Part shown: positions 1 to 8,592 of the stretch, piece by piece
Layout of the letters: every line of letters starts with the position of its first letter
Numbering within the stretch: the stretch's first letter is position 1
Source of the DNA: Erysipelotrichaceae bacterium
GTDB taxonomy: Bacteria > Bacillota_I > Bacilli_A > Erysipelotrichales > Erysipelotrichaceae
DNA: 64,000 nucleotides
Direction: 5' to 3'
Assembly (NCBI GenBank): GCA_017454765.1
Contig: JAFTCJ010000007.1
Span: 82,391-146,390 of the forward strand
The notes under the pieces: generated by a model
Told to the model about the DNA's origin: nothing
The model's input: the letters and a program-made list of their open reading frames with translations, nothing else
Database searches by the model: none
Made by a program: the position numbers and the translations under genes

Positions 1-114
1 CTGAATGATTTCATTCACAACGGCGGTCTCAAGAAGTGTCTCGGGAATACGATCACCCACAGTATCGGCAACGGTGCGGAATTCATCGCCGATTATGTGA
101 AGGAACATATTTAA
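1..114 (+). CDS. C-terminal end of an unidentified protein
   Basis: An open frame runs in from the window edge and stops at TAA after 37 codons. The visible tail ends in GAEFIADYVKEHI, an amphipathic helix. No family can be named from so little. The terminator hairpin directly after the stop shows that it is the last gene of its transcript, convergent with pepD. Confidence 0.6.
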   Translation: MNDFIHNGGLKKCLGNTITHSIGNGAEFIADYVKEHI

Positions 115-155
115 AAAGCTTACATCGTCCTGTGACTCTGCAAGCTTTTTGTTTT
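113..155. terminator. Bidirectional intrinsic terminator between convergent genes
   Basis: The arm AAAAAGCTT at 113-121 pairs with AAGCTTTTT at 142-150, with a 20-base loop, and T-rich sequence follows on both strands. It lies between the stop of the partial gene and the stop of pepD. Confidence 0.6.
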
Positions 156-1587
156 ATTTGCTTCTTTTCAGCACTTCCAGCAGATCGCCGTAGGCTCTGT
201 CGAAGGATGCCAGATCCAGTCTTTCATCCGGTGTGTGTTCTCCTTTGGAGATCGGTCCCAGGGTGATGATGTCAAGATCGGGGATCAGTCCCTTGAAGAT
301 GCCGCATTCCAGTCCGCCGTGGGTCGCACGTTCTTTCAGATCGATGCCTCTTTCTTTCAGGACCTGCGTCATGATCTGTCTCATCTTTGAATCTTTCGTG
401 TAATCCCAGCCGTAATAACGGTCATGGACTTCGAACCGGAAACCGAAGAGCGGACATAACGTCTCCAGCTGATGGATCATGATGTCACCGTGGGAAGAGA
501 TGGCACTGCGGATGAGATCGTTGATCACAAGCTGACCGTTTTCAATAAAGATGACACCGGCATTCAGCGATGCGACGGTGAGTCCTTCGATTGCCATCGA
601 TTTGTGCTGGAAACCGTTGGGCATGACATACATGAATTTCAGGATGTCCGCTGTTTCTTTCTGAGTGACAACCTTCGGAAGTATATCGGTCGGAACGATC
701 TTTCCGTTGAAGCCTTCATCGGAATACTGCAATTCCTGAGAGATGTTGCGGAAGATCTGCTCAGCTGCTTTCATCAGTTTCTCAGGATCGGCGTCTGTTG
801 AGAAGGTGATGTCTGCTTCCCTGGGGATGGCGTTGAATTTCATGCCTCCGTTGAAATCAGCGATGCGGATATCGTCAAACTGTGTGCGCAGTTCTTCCAA
901 GGCCCTGGCTGCCAGAATGATGGCGTTGCCCAGTTCCAGATGGATGCAGGAAGCGGAGTGTCCGCCTTTGAGTCCTCTGATCTCCAGGCGGTAAGAGGGC
1001 CTGTCGTTGTCTTCGTAATGAAGATCTTTTTTGATGAGCGCTCTGGCTCCGCCGGAGGAAGTGACAGCTGTCTCGATCTCTCCGCCCGAGTCGAGGTTGA
1101 TATAGCGTTTTGCGCTGAAGTATTCTTTCTTTAAAGCGATCGCTCCGAACAGACCGATCTCTTCCATGACGGTGAAGGCGCATTCCAGAGCCGGTGCTTC
1201 GATGTTTTCATCATCCAGTACCGCCAGCATGTAGGCAACGCCCTGTCCGTCATCGGCACCGAGAGTAGTGCCTCTGGCTTTCAGCCAGCCGTCTTCCACA
1301 TAAAGGTCCAGAGGATCTTTTTCAAAATCGTGTTCAACATCTTTGTTTTTCTCACAGACCATATCCATATGGGCCTGCAGGATGATGGGCTCACTGTCCT
1401 CATATCCTTTGGAAGCAGGTCTGTACACGATGACGTTATAAACATCATCCTGTATGTATCTGTAATTGTGTTTCTTTGCGAATTCCACGACATAGTCACT
1501 GATCGCTTTTTCGTTCCTGCTGCCTCTTGGAATATCGGATATTTGTTTAAAGTAGTAACAGTATTTCTTGTTCAGATCAAATTCCAT
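154..1587 (-). CDS. pepD: Aminoacyl-histidine dipeptidase (PepD, M20C family)
   Basis: A cytosolic zinc dipeptidase that cleaves Xaa-His and many other dipeptides for amino-acid recycling. The 477-residue length fits PepD. M20 zinc-site motifs are clear: QAHMDMV early, LGADDGQGVAY bridging the two metals, and the catalytic EE in TVMEEIGLFGA. The lid domain follows, and a final conserved His lies near the C terminus in GEHTPDERL. The ATG is preceded by a good GAGGGG site on the minus strand. It is transcribed alone and divergently from the 1665 gene. The family call is firm; substrate range is inferred from the family. Confidence 0.93.
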   Translation of the reverse strand: MEFDLNKKYCYYFKQISDIPRGSRNEKAISDYVVEFAKKHNYRYIQDDVYNVIVYRPASKGYEDSEPIILQAHMDMVCEKNKDVEHDFEKDPLDLYVEDGWLKARGTTLGADDGQGVAYMLAVLDDENIEAPALECAFTVMEEIGLFGAIALKKEYFSAKRYINLDSGGEIETAVTSSGGARALIKKDLHYEDNDRPSYRLEIRGLKGGHSASCIHLELGNAIILAARALEELRTQFDDIRIADFNGGMKFNAIPREADITFSTDADPEKLMKAAEQIFRNISQELQYSDEGFNGKIVPTDILPKVVTQKETADILKFMYVMPNGFQHKSMAIEGLTVASLNAGVIFIENGQLVINDLIRSAISSHGDIMIHQLETLCPLFGFRFEVHDRYYGWDYTKDSKMRQIMTQVLKERGIDLKERATHGGLECGIFKGLIPDLDIITLGPISKGEHTPDERLDLASFDRAYGDLLEVLKRSK

Positions 1588-1664
1588 AAATCATCCCCTC
1601 TTATCTTTTTTAACATTATAACAGAGACGGGAAAAACTGTATGTGCCGACGCATAAATGTTAAG

Positions 1665-2282
1665 ATGAAAAAGATGAGATATATCAACAGTTTCTGTTAC
1701 TGTTCAACGATCGATGAGTTTCTAGAACTGGATCAAAAGAAGTGGCTCCAGGCCATGAAGGAGAATTATTCCTATGTGACGCCCTACGATCTGAATCAGA
1801 AACAGATCGATGCCTGGAAAGATGAATATGATGTCTTACACAGACAGTTAGGAAAGACAGTCAGGGCAAATAAGAAATACGGGAAACTGCAGATCATTTT
1901 TGAATATGTCCTATGGGATTTTGACAATGAAAACGGTGTGCGGCCGGATGTGATCTTATTAAGTGCTGACAGGATCGGCATCATTGAATTCAAGACGAGA
2001 TCCATCGATGATGACAGTTATCAGTATGTGACCTCCCAGGCCAAGAAGTACCGGCATCGTTTCCTGCACAATCACGATGAATCAAAGAACATGAAACTGG
2101 GCACGGTCGCGCTCATGACTTCCATGAAGGATTATTATGAGATCAGGGGAAGGGTGAAGTGTATCTCGCCGGATCGTTTTGAGGATGTGAAAGAAACGCT
2201 GATGGGCAGATATCCTTCTCCCCACAAGGATGTCTGGCGCTGGATCAATTCGGATTATCATTTTCCCGAAAAGAACTTATAA
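1665..2282 (+). CDS. Possible PD-(D/E)XK nuclease-fold protein, unknown role
   Basis: A 205-residue soluble protein that I cannot assign to a named family. The middle reads VRPDVILLSADRIGIIEFKTRS, which has the D...(E)xK spacing of the PD-(D/E)XK nuclease core, as in NERD-like domains and nuclease domains attached to helicases. An aromatic-rich N terminus precedes it. ATG 1665 is chosen over the in-frame ATG 1641, though neither has a strong ribosome binding site; ATG 1674 is also possible. It stands alone, upstream of the YgjV-GNAT gene. Nuclease activity is an inference from the motif. Confidence 0.7.
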   Translation: MKKMRYINSFCYCSTIDEFLELDQKKWLQAMKENYSYVTPYDLNQKQIDAWKDEYDVLHRQLGKTVRANKKYGKLQIIFEYVLWDFDNENGVRPDVILLSADRIGIIEFKTRSIDDDSYQYVTSQAKKYRHRFLHNHDESKNMKLGTVALMTSMKDYYEIRGRVKCISPDRFEDVKETLMGRYPSPHKDVWRWINSDYHFPEKNL

Positions 2283-2322
2283 TGAGTTTAGATAAGCAGA
2301 TGAAATATATCTGGAGGTATTT

Positions 2323-2931
2323 ATGAATATAAACATGCTGATAGAGGCTTTCGGTTATCTGGGAAGCCTTCTGGTACTGGTCTCGATGCTGATGACATCG
2401 GTGGTCAAACTGAGGATCATCAATACGATCGGCAGCGTCATCTTTACGATCTATGCGTTTATCATCAAATCTTATCCGACAGCGCTCATGAACTTCTGTC
2501 TGGTTTTGATCAATCTCCGTTTCCTGTGGAAGATGTCGAGGATGGACAAGGAATATGAGATCGTGGAATGTGACCGGAACGATGTCCTGTTAAGATATCT
2601 TGTCGATCATTACCGCAATGACATCAGCAAGATCTTTCCGGGCATCGACTTGAATTTAAGACAGATCGACAGGGCCTATGTCGTATTATGTCAGGGCAAG
2701 CCGGTAGGCATCACCTTAGGCAACGCGGAGGATGATGATACCCTGGATCTGAAACTGGATTATACGATCCCGGAATTCAGGGATTTCTCGATCGGTTCTT
2801 TCCTCTTTGATTATCTGAAGAAAAAGGATGTCAGAAAAGTCGTCTATAAGGGACCGGATGAAAACCACCTGGCTTATCTCAACAACCAGGGTTTTGTGAA
2901 AAAGGGCAATTCTTATATCAAGAACCTTTAA
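2323..2931 (+). CDS. YgjV-like membrane segment fused to a GNAT-like domain
   Basis: The protein has 202 residues. The first 70 form two or three hydrophobic helices with the look of the YgjV inner-membrane family (GYLGSLLVLVSMLMTS; INTIGSVIFTIYAFI). Residues about 80-202 look like an N-acetyltransferase fold, with a central strand LDLKLDYTIPEFRD, the cofactor-loop-like stretch GSFLFDYLKKK and the terminal NHLAYLNNQGFVKKG typical of GNAT C termini. GGAGG precedes the ATG. The gene runs tail to tail into the minus-strand PfkB-like gene with a four-base overlap (2928-2931). A membrane-tethered acetyltransferase is the simplest reading; the substrate is unknown. Confidence 0.75.
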   Translation: MNINMLIEAFGYLGSLLVLVSMLMTSVVKLRIINTIGSVIFTIYAFIIKSYPTALMNFCLVLINLRFLWKMSRMDKEYEIVECDRNDVLLRYLVDHYRNDISKIFPGIDLNLRQIDRAYVVLCQGKPVGITLGNAEDDDTLDLKLDYTIPEFRDFSIGSFLFDYLKKKDVRKVVYKGPDENHLAYLNNQGFVKKGNSYIKNL

Positions 2932-3851
2932 AGGCTCATATACATTTTCTGCAAAGGAAGATAAGCACGTTCGTCACGTGCTTTTTTCACGGCAAAGGGA
3001 CCGTCGGACATGGAATTAAATTTGGAAGCGATGTTGGCGTTCATGACGATCTGTTCCGGATCATCTGTCGCGGTTTTCCAGTATAGTGCTGCCGCTGAGG
3101 AACAGTTGCCGCAGCCGGTCACGTCGATCGCTTCTTCAGGCCTGTAGGCTCCAAGCGATGTGATTTCATGATCTTCGATCCAGGAAGATCCGTTTTCTCC
3201 CTCCCTGAGGAAGCAGGGGATATTCAGTTCCATGATCCTTGAAATGATCTCATCTCTTGAGGAAACGGAAAAGAAGATCGATGCTTCGTTGAGATTCATC
3301 GAGTAATAATCGACCTGTTTCAGATCTTCCAGGATCAGATCATGATAAACGGGATTCGTGGAAGAAAGTGTCGGCGGTTCCCAGAGGATCTTCATGTTCG
3401 GGGCAAGCACCCTGATCTCAGGAATCTCTCTGAAAATACCTTCAAAGGCGTGGGAATCCAGATAAAGTCCTTTCGTTTCTTCGGATAGAAAGGGTTTGAG
3501 TTTCTTTAATGTTGTTCGGACGTTGTCGGACTGATCGGCGAAATAAGTCGGGCCGTAGATCGAATCCTCATGCCAGGTACCGTCTGCTTCATACTGCAGC
3601 AGCGTGTGATGGGTATGAGGCATACTGATCGTGATGCCTTTGGGATCGATCCCGTTTTCTTTGAAATAGTTTCCGTAAAAGTCAAAGTAATCGGGTCCGC
3701 CGCTGCTGATGTAGATGACAGAGTCGGTGAAAAGAGCGATGCCGGTATAGGCAAAGATGCTTCCGCCGAGTCTGTTGTATGTGCTGGATCCGTCCGCGTA
3801 GCGGATGTCGTTGATGATGGAGATTCCCGAACAGATATAAGAATAAGACAT
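2928..3851 (-). CDS. PfkB-like carbohydrate kinase with altered catalytic motif
   Basis: A 307-residue PfkB/ribokinase-fold protein. The C-terminal signature that is normally DTxGAGD reads DVTGCGNC here, so the Asp that acts as catalytic base is Asn249. The N-terminal GG substrate motif (YNRLGGSIFAY) is kept. It may bind a sugar or nucleoside without phosphorylating it, or the activity may be weak or changed. It follows the M24 peptidase gene in the same direction with a one-base stop/start overlap (TGATG), so the two are co-translated. The family call is firm; loss of kinase activity is inferred. Confidence 0.85.
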   Translation of the reverse strand: MSYSYICSGISIINDIRYADGSSTYNRLGGSIFAYTGIALFTDSVIYISSGGPDYFDFYGNYFKENGIDPKGITISMPHTHHTLLQYEADGTWHEDSIYGPTYFADQSDNVRTTLKKLKPFLSEETKGLYLDSHAFEGIFREIPEIRVLAPNMKILWEPPTLSSTNPVYHDLILEDLKQVDYYSMNLNEASIFFSVSSRDEIISRIMELNIPCFLREGENGSSWIEDHEITSLGAYRPEEAIDVTGCGNCSSAAALYWKTATDDPEQIVMNANIASKFNSMSDGPFAVKKARDERAYLPLQKMYMSL

Positions 3852-4594
3852 CAGATTTCCCTCATCTTTCCGTCGATACAGACATACATGTTTTCATATT
3901 TCACGCCGTAGCGGCCGTTCTTCTTACAGATATGGGGTTCAAAGGTGATCGGTTTGCGGTAATGAACGATACCGATATCGACACCTTCATCGATCGTGAC
4001 CCTGTCTTTCTGATCATTTTCGATCGTGTGTCCGAAATTGCCGTGGTAGTCGCAGTTGTAATAGCCGTGTTCCTGAAGATATTCATTCACCATCTGATGC
4101 AGCTGGGAGAACGTGGTATTCTCATTGACAAAACTAATGAACAGTTCATGCAGGATCATTTCCATCTCCATGCCTTCCCTGATCTCTTTGTTGTGACAGT
4201 CTTTCCAGGAAACGATCTTTCCTTCTTCCATGACAAAGGATCTGGCCATGTCTCCCCATCCTGTCTTGATGGAGGGTGCGACATCGATGGTGATCAGATC
4301 ATTTTCCTGTACTCTCTTTCCTTCAAACAGAGGCGAAGGATCTTCGTGGGCTGAATAAGTCGTAAGATCGCCGAAGAGGATGAGGGCCGGATCGTTGTGG
4401 ATCCACCAGCCTTCAGATCCTTTTTCCAGCATGTAGCGTTCGCATTCCCTGTGGATCTCTTCCCGATCCATTCCGGGCCTGAGAAAACCTTCCATGTGGC
4501 AAAGGCAGTCTCTGGCGATGTCCTGTGATCGAAGGATATTTTCGATATCCACATCGGTACCGCGAAAATGAGCGATCAGTTTTTCTGTTTCCAT
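3851..4594 (-). CDS. M24 family metallopeptidase (Xaa-Pro peptidase-like)
   Basis: A 247-residue pita-bread-fold protein without the N-terminal creatinase domain of full-length PepP. The five metal ligands of the family can be found in order: D in TIDVAPS, D in WGDMARSF, H in GNFGHTIE, E in TFEPHI and E in KYENMYV. It may be an aminopeptidase or a non-peptidase M24 hydrolase. There is no ribosome binding site. Instead an extended -10 (TGT-TACAAT) ends exactly six bases before the ATG, so the mRNA is predicted to be leaderless. It is the first gene of a two-gene operon with the PfkB-like protein. Confidence 0.85.
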   Translation of the reverse strand: METEKLIAHFRGTDVDIENILRSQDIARDCLCHMEGFLRPGMDREEIHRECERYMLEKGSEGWWIHNDPALILFGDLTTYSAHEDPSPLFEGKRVQENDLITIDVAPSIKTGWGDMARSFVMEEGKIVSWKDCHNKEIREGMEMEMILHELFISFVNENTTFSQLHQMVNEYLQEHGYYNCDYHGNFGHTIENDQKDRVTIDEGVDIGIVHYRKPITFEPHICKKNGRYGVKYENMYVCIDGKMREI

Positions 4595-4600
4595 ATCTGC

Positions 4601-4609
4601 ATTGTAACA
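4601..4609 (-). promoter_or_regulatory. Extended -10 promoter giving a leaderless mRNA (M24 gene)
   Basis: On the minus strand TGT-TACAAT is followed by six bases and then the ATG at 4594, which places the start codon at the expected +1. No Shine-Dalgarno sequence is present. Confidence 0.65.
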
Positions 4610-4661
4610 GAAAACAGGTCAAATACGGGTATAATAGGTTCAGATATAAGGGGTATGAATT

Positions 4662-5321
4662 ATGTTTGTAACAGTCAACGATATCAGTCTGTATTATGAG
4701 GTGAAAGGCGAAGGTCAGCCTTTGATGATGGTCCACGGTAACAGTGAGACACATGAGATCTTCGATGTCGCCAGCGAAGTTCTCAAAGACTATTACAAGG
4801 TCTATCTGATCGATTCGAGAGACCACGGTCAGAGTGACAAAGTAAAGGAACTGCATTACGATGACATGGCAGACGACATGGTGAAGTTCATGGAGGAACT
4901 GGATCTGAAGGATGTCGTCTACTACGGTTTTTCCGACGGTGGCATCATCGGACTGCTGGCAGCGATGAAGACGGACCGCATTTCAAGAATGGTCTTGAGC
5001 GGCGCCAACATGACGGTCAACGGTGTCAAGCCGGCACTGAAACTGCTGATCAAAGTCCTGTATTTCTTCACGAAGGATCAGAAGATGGAAATGATGCTGA
5101 GGGAACCGGACATCAAACCCGAGGATCTCAAGAAGATCAGTGTACCGGTGAGTGTCGTTGCCGGAGAAAAAGATATGGTCACTTACGAAGAGACAAAACT
5201 GATTGCCGATTCCATTCCTGAGGCAAAACTCAGGATCATACCAAAAGCGGGACACGGAAGCTATATCGTCCACAAGAAGGATATCGCCGATATCATTCTG
5301 GAGGAGACAGGAAAGAAGTAA
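4662..5321 (+). CDS. Alpha/beta hydrolase
   Basis: A 219-residue single-domain serine hydrolase, probably cytosolic. The oxyanion loop VHGNSET follows the third strand. The nucleophile elbow GFSDGG gives Ser91, and the acid and base are probably Asp171 (GEKDMV) and His198 (AGHGSY). It is typical of small esterases or lactonases; the substrate cannot be told. The ATG has AAGGGG upstream and a TATAAT at 4630-4635. The HAD gene starts ten bases after its stop, so they are probably co-transcribed. Confidence 0.88.
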   Translation: MFVTVNDISLYYEVKGEGQPLMMVHGNSETHEIFDVASEVLKDYYKVYLIDSRDHGQSDKVKELHYDDMADDMVKFMEELDLKDVVYYGFSDGGIIGLLAAMKTDRISRMVLSGANMTVNGVKPALKLLIKVLYFFTKDQKMEMMLREPDIKPEDLKKISVPVSVVAGEKDMVTYEETKLIADSIPEAKLRIIPKAGHGSYIVHKKDIADIILEETGKK

Positions 5322-5331
5322 AGATCCGATC

Positions 5332-6162
5332 ATGACAGAAAGAAAGATAAGACTGGTCGTTTCCGATATCGACGCAACACTGACCTATGGCTTTTCCGGG
5401 ATTTCTGAAGCGAACCGGCAGGCCATCATCGACCTGCAGGAAAGCGGCATCCTTTTCGGTGTTGCCTCGGGAAGGGGCTACGCAGACCTCAAGAACAATG
5501 AGACGCTTTGGGATCTTCCGAAGCCTTTTGACATGATTATCGGGCTCAACGGTTCCTCCCTGTATGATGAAAAGACGAAGAAGGATGAACAGTTCTTCGA
5601 GATCCGGGTCTCTTATATCCGGCAGGTCGTGGAAGCGATCGACAGTCTGGGCCTGGATTGTCATATCTATGTCGACGGGATCACGCTGTTTTCCAGAGTG
5701 TCGGAGCGTTATCTGAAGATCAGAAATACAGCGCACAGAAGTTTCGCGGTCGCAGAAGATCTTTCCGATCTCTGGCAGAAACCCACTGCCAAGATCCTGA
5801 TCAATGTTCCGGATGAGAGGATGGATGAATACCGCGGATATTTCAAACCGGTACTGGACCGCTGTGAGGGCGAAGTCAAGCTGATCAGGACATCTCCCGG
5901 CGCGATGGAATTCGTCCCGGCAGGATCGGATAAACTGTATGCTTTGAAGAAATACTGCGAGCGTTATGACATTCCTCTGGAAGAAGTCGCAGCTTTCGGT
6001 GATACGACAAACGACAACGAGATGATCGCAGGCGCCGGTCTTGGCGTATGCATGCTCAACGGAACAGACGACACCAAGGCACTGGCCGATGATATCAGTG
6101 AATACGAAGCGAAGGATGACGGCTTTGCCAGGTATGTTTATAAACATATCCTGAACGGATGA
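5332..6162 (+). CDS. Cof-type HAD phosphatase
   Basis: A 276-residue HAD hydrolase of the Cof/YbiV class (C2B cap), which usually dephosphorylates sugar phosphates or pyridoxal phosphate in the cytosol. Motif I is SDIDATLT, with Ala where Gly is usual but both Asp present. Motif II lies around VASGRG, and motif IV is AAFGDTTNDNEM. An in-frame extension upstream reaches 5203 inside the previous gene; ATG 5332 is preferred because motif I then falls at the expected distance from the N terminus. Confidence 0.9.
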   Translation: MTERKIRLVVSDIDATLTYGFSGISEANRQAIIDLQESGILFGVASGRGYADLKNNETLWDLPKPFDMIIGLNGSSLYDEKTKKDEQFFEIRVSYIRQVVEAIDSLGLDCHIYVDGITLFSRVSERYLKIRNTAHRSFAVAEDLSDLWQKPTAKILINVPDERMDEYRGYFKPVLDRCEGEVKLIRTSPGAMEFVPAGSDKLYALKKYCERYDIPLEEVAAFGDTTNDNEMIAGAGLGVCMLNGTDDTKALADDISEYEAKDDGFARYVYKHILNG

Positions 6163-6172
6163 GGAGCTGCTG

Positions 6173-7078
6173 ATGTCAAAGAGAAAAAGAATCGTGACGG
6201 TCCTGATGATCCTGTTCCTGCTGTGGGGATGTGCTTCAGAAAAGAAACAGGAAGAAAAAGCGGAGGCACCTGAAGAAATGAAGGAAGTTTCTTATGTACT
6301 AAACAGTGTCCATGAAGTTGACGGCAGACAGGGCATCGCTTGTGAAGGTGATTATTACTGGGTCAGCGGTTCAGCGACGCTGACAAAATACGATAAAGAT
6401 TTCAATGTCGTTGCGGAGAATTCAGATCCTTTCAAAGGCTATGAGCTGGAAGTGAATCACATCGGTGATATCGATGTGTACAACAATGAACTTTATCTGG
6501 GCGTCGAACACTTCATGGACGGTGTCGGCAGCAATATCCAGGTCGCAGTCTATGACGGGGATACTCTGGAGCTCAAGAGGGTATTTCCGTTCAACAGCGA
6601 GACCGGTCAGCTGGAATGTTCAGGCATCGCAGTCGATCCCGATCACAAGATCGTCTTCATGTGTTCCTGGATCGATCATGTCTCCAGTTCCTATCTTTAC
6701 ATGTATTCCCTGGAAGACGGATCTTATCTGGGGAAGATGCATATGACACCTTATCCGCAGTGGCTGCAGGGAGTTGCTTATTTCAATGGAAATCTCTATG
6801 TGACCTGTGATGACGGCGATGCGGAAGATGATCTGCCTGACCATATGTACAAAGTGACTGTGTCCGAGGACTGTAAGACAGCCGATATCACAAAGGAAAA
6901 GGTGTTCGATGATGTCACCAGACAGGGCGAGATCGAGGGCCTGACATTCGATAAAGAAAGAAATCAGCTTCTGTTGTTGTACAACCGCGGAGCCAGGATC
7001 ATCCTGGGCATGCCTTCCGGTTTCTATGAGGGATATGTCAGGGAGATCCACGAAGTTTTTGTCTATGACATGAAGTAA
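6173..7078 (+). CDS. Secreted lipoprotein, beta-propeller-like
   Basis: A 301-residue surface lipoprotein. A short basic start and hydrophobic helix lead to the lipobox LLWGC, with lipidation at Cys20, then a charged linker rich in E and K. The body shows repeated strands with pattern YNNELYLGVEHF, YFNGNLYVTCDD and RNQLLLLYNRG, suggesting a propeller fold. No catalytic motif is visible. GAGGAGC precedes the ATG, ten bases after the HAD gene stop. The gene ends at an intrinsic terminator. Function unknown. Confidence 0.8.
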   Translation: MSKRKRIVTVLMILFLLWGCASEKKQEEKAEAPEEMKEVSYVLNSVHEVDGRQGIACEGDYYWVSGSATLTKYDKDFNVVAENSDPFKGYELEVNHIGDIDVYNNELYLGVEHFMDGVGSNIQVAVYDGDTLELKRVFPFNSETGQLECSGIAVDPDHKIVFMCSWIDHVSSSYLYMYSLEDGSYLGKMHMTPYPQWLQGVAYFNGNLYVTCDDGDAEDDLPDHMYKVTVSEDCKTADITKEKVFDDVTRQGEIEGLTFDKERNQLLLLYNRGARIILGMPSGFYEGYVREIHEVFVYDMK

Positions 7079-7080
7079 AC

Positions 7081-7107
7081 AAGAGTACGGATTTCCGTAT
7101 TCTTTTT
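7081..7107 (+). terminator. Intrinsic terminator after the lipoprotein gene
   Basis: AAGAGTACGG pairs with CCGTATTCTT around an ATTT loop with one G-T pair, followed by a T run. Confidence 0.75.
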
Positions 7108-7151
7108 GTATGGCAGGAAAATGATACAATAAACTTGTTGAGGTGAAAACG

Positions 7152-7700
7152 ATGAAACTGATGATTGCGTCCGATATCCACGGCAGCTCTTATTACTGTG
7201 AAATGATGATGAACCGCTATGAAGAAGAAAAGCCGGACAAGCTCCTCTTGCTGGGAGATCTGCTTTACCACGGTCCGAGAAATGCCCTGCCTGATATCTA
7301 TGAACCGAAAAGCGTGATCGACATGCTGAACTCGATCAAGGATCAGATCCTGTGTATCAGGGGAAACTGCGACTGCGATGTGGATCAGATGGTACTGGAT
7401 TTTCCGATCATGGCTGACTATGCATTGCTTTATGTCGACGGGATCGAGATCTATGCGACACACGGCCACGTGATCAATCAGAACGAGTCTCTGCCGGGCA
7501 TGAGAGGTGTCATGCTGTGCGGACATACCCATGTGCCCAAGATCGAGGAGTGTGACGGTTTCGTCTATCTCAATCCGGGTTCCGTATCCATTCCCAAAAA
7601 GGAATCAAAACACAGCTATATGGTGCTGGAAGACGGCGTCTTCTCCTGGAAGGATGTGGAAACGGGAGAGACTTACCAGGAATACACATATCGTAAATAA
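7152..7700 (+). CDS. yfcE: YfcE-type metallophosphoesterase
   Basis: A 182-residue cytosolic phosphodiesterase of the MJ0936/YfcE class with a two-metal site. The motifs appear in order: SDIHGS, LGDLLYHGPRN, RGNCDCD, ATHGH and CGHTHVPK. The substrate in vivo is not known for most members. ATG 7152 is preferred over GTG 7143, since the GAGGTG that includes that GTG serves as its ribosome binding site. The gene lies just before the MGMT-like gene, probably in one transcript. Confidence 0.92.
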   Translation: MKLMIASDIHGSSYYCEMMMNRYEEEKPDKLLLLGDLLYHGPRNALPDIYEPKSVIDMLNSIKDQILCIRGNCDCDVDQMVLDFPIMADYALLYVDGIEIYATHGHVINQNESLPGMRGVMLCGHTHVPKIEECDGFVYLNPGSVSIPKKESKHSYMVLEDGVFSWKDVETGETYQEYTYRK

Positions 7701-7740
7701 GGAGATCGGAAGATCTTCTTTTTATGAGAAAATAGAGGTG

Positions 7741-8052
7741 ATGGAAAAAGTACTGGATGATGATCTGGCTTACAGGATACTCTCCCTGGTAGGAGAAGTG
7801 CCTGCAGGAAAGGTCGTGACCTACGGACAGATCGCAAAACTGATCGGCGAAGAGAATCATTCCCGTTTGGTGGGAAAGGTCCTGAGCAACGCCAGTTCTT
7901 ACGGTGATTTCCCCTGCCACAGGGTCGTGAATCACAACGGCAGACTGGCACCGGGTTTTGAAAGGCAGGAGGCACTGCTGAAAAGCGAAGGCGTCACATT
8001 CAGGGAAAACGGTCATGTCGATCTGAAGAAACACCAGTGGAATCTGGATTAG
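7741..8052 (+). CDS. MGMT-family DNA-binding domain protein (Ogt/ATL-like)
   Basis: A 103-residue protein consisting only of the C-terminal DNA-binding and active-site domain of O6-alkylguanine-DNA alkyltransferases. The helix-turn-helix part is VVTYGQIAKLIG, the arginine finger region is SRLVGKVLSN, and PCHRVV carries the acceptor Cys59. Alkyltransferase-like proteins usually have Trp in place of that Cys, so this one could still take up alkyl groups. The N-terminal ribonuclease-like domain of Ogt is absent. GAGG sits just before ATG 7741; GTG 7738 is an alternative start. Confidence 0.85.
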   Translation: MEKVLDDDLAYRILSLVGEVPAGKVVTYGQIAKLIGEENHSRLVGKVLSNASSYGDFPCHRVVNHNGRLAPGFERQEALLKSEGVTFRENGHVDLKKHQWNLD

Positions 8053-8064
8053 AAAGAGGCTGAA

Positions 8065-8550
8065 ATGATTTTGGTAATAGAAGGTATCGTCGGCTGTTTT
8101 ATCTTGCTGATATCATGTGTGATCGGCATTGCACAGGGACCGGTCAATCTGGTCAGTCTGTATGAGAAGGAAGTGCAGGAAAGGGTCGTGGAACTCGGTC
8201 TGATCACAAAGGAAAAGATCAGAAAGAACGCAACGTTATTCGTCATTTTCGGCATGATCCCGTTTTTTGCGTTTATCCTGTATGCGGTCTACGGCATCAA
8301 CGGTGCCAGAGGATTTGCACAAGGCTTCAGACAGCTGTGCATCCTTCTTCTGATCGAAGGACTCTTTGACAGGCTCTTCGTCGACTGGTACTGGGTAGGA
8401 AAAACAAAAGCATGGATCATTGAAGGGACGCAGGATCTGATGCCTTACATTTATGGCAAAACACTCATCGGCAAGTGGGTATCGACACTGGTGGGCTATC
8501 CGCTGCTGGCTGCTTTGCTGTCATGGATCATGTCGCTGATCCTGAAATAG
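8065..8550 (+). CDS. Integral membrane protein, unknown function
   Basis: A 161-residue protein with four probable transmembrane helices, near residues 3-23, 53-75, 85-103 and 140-160. The motif IGAQGP does not occur; the first loop reads IAQGPVNLVSLYEKE. A tryptophan-rich stretch (VDWYWVGKTKAW) lies between helices 3 and 4. No family is recognised. AAAGAGG precedes the ATG, 12 bases after the MGMT-like gene, so it is probably co-transcribed. Confidence 0.75.
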   Translation: MILVIEGIVGCFILLISCVIGIAQGPVNLVSLYEKEVQERVVELGLITKEKIRKNATLFVIFGMIPFFAFILYAVYGINGARGFAQGFRQLCILLLIEGLFDRLFVDWYWVGKTKAWIIEGTQDLMPYIYGKTLIGKWVSTLVGYPLLAALLSWIMSLILK

Positions 8551-8580
8551 AAGACCTCACGAGGGATTCGCATTATCCGA

Positions 8581-8586
8581 TATAAT
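8581..8586 (+). promoter_or_regulatory. Perfect -10 element giving a leaderless helicase mRNA
   Basis: TATAAT is followed by six bases and the ATG at 8593. No Shine-Dalgarno sequence and no clear -35 are seen. Confidence 0.6.
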
Positions 8587-8592
8587 AATGAT

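Noticed and set aside
36..266. 76-codon plus-strand frame at the window start
   Set aside because: It runs out of phase across the tail of the partial gene, through a terminator and into pepD, with no ribosome site.
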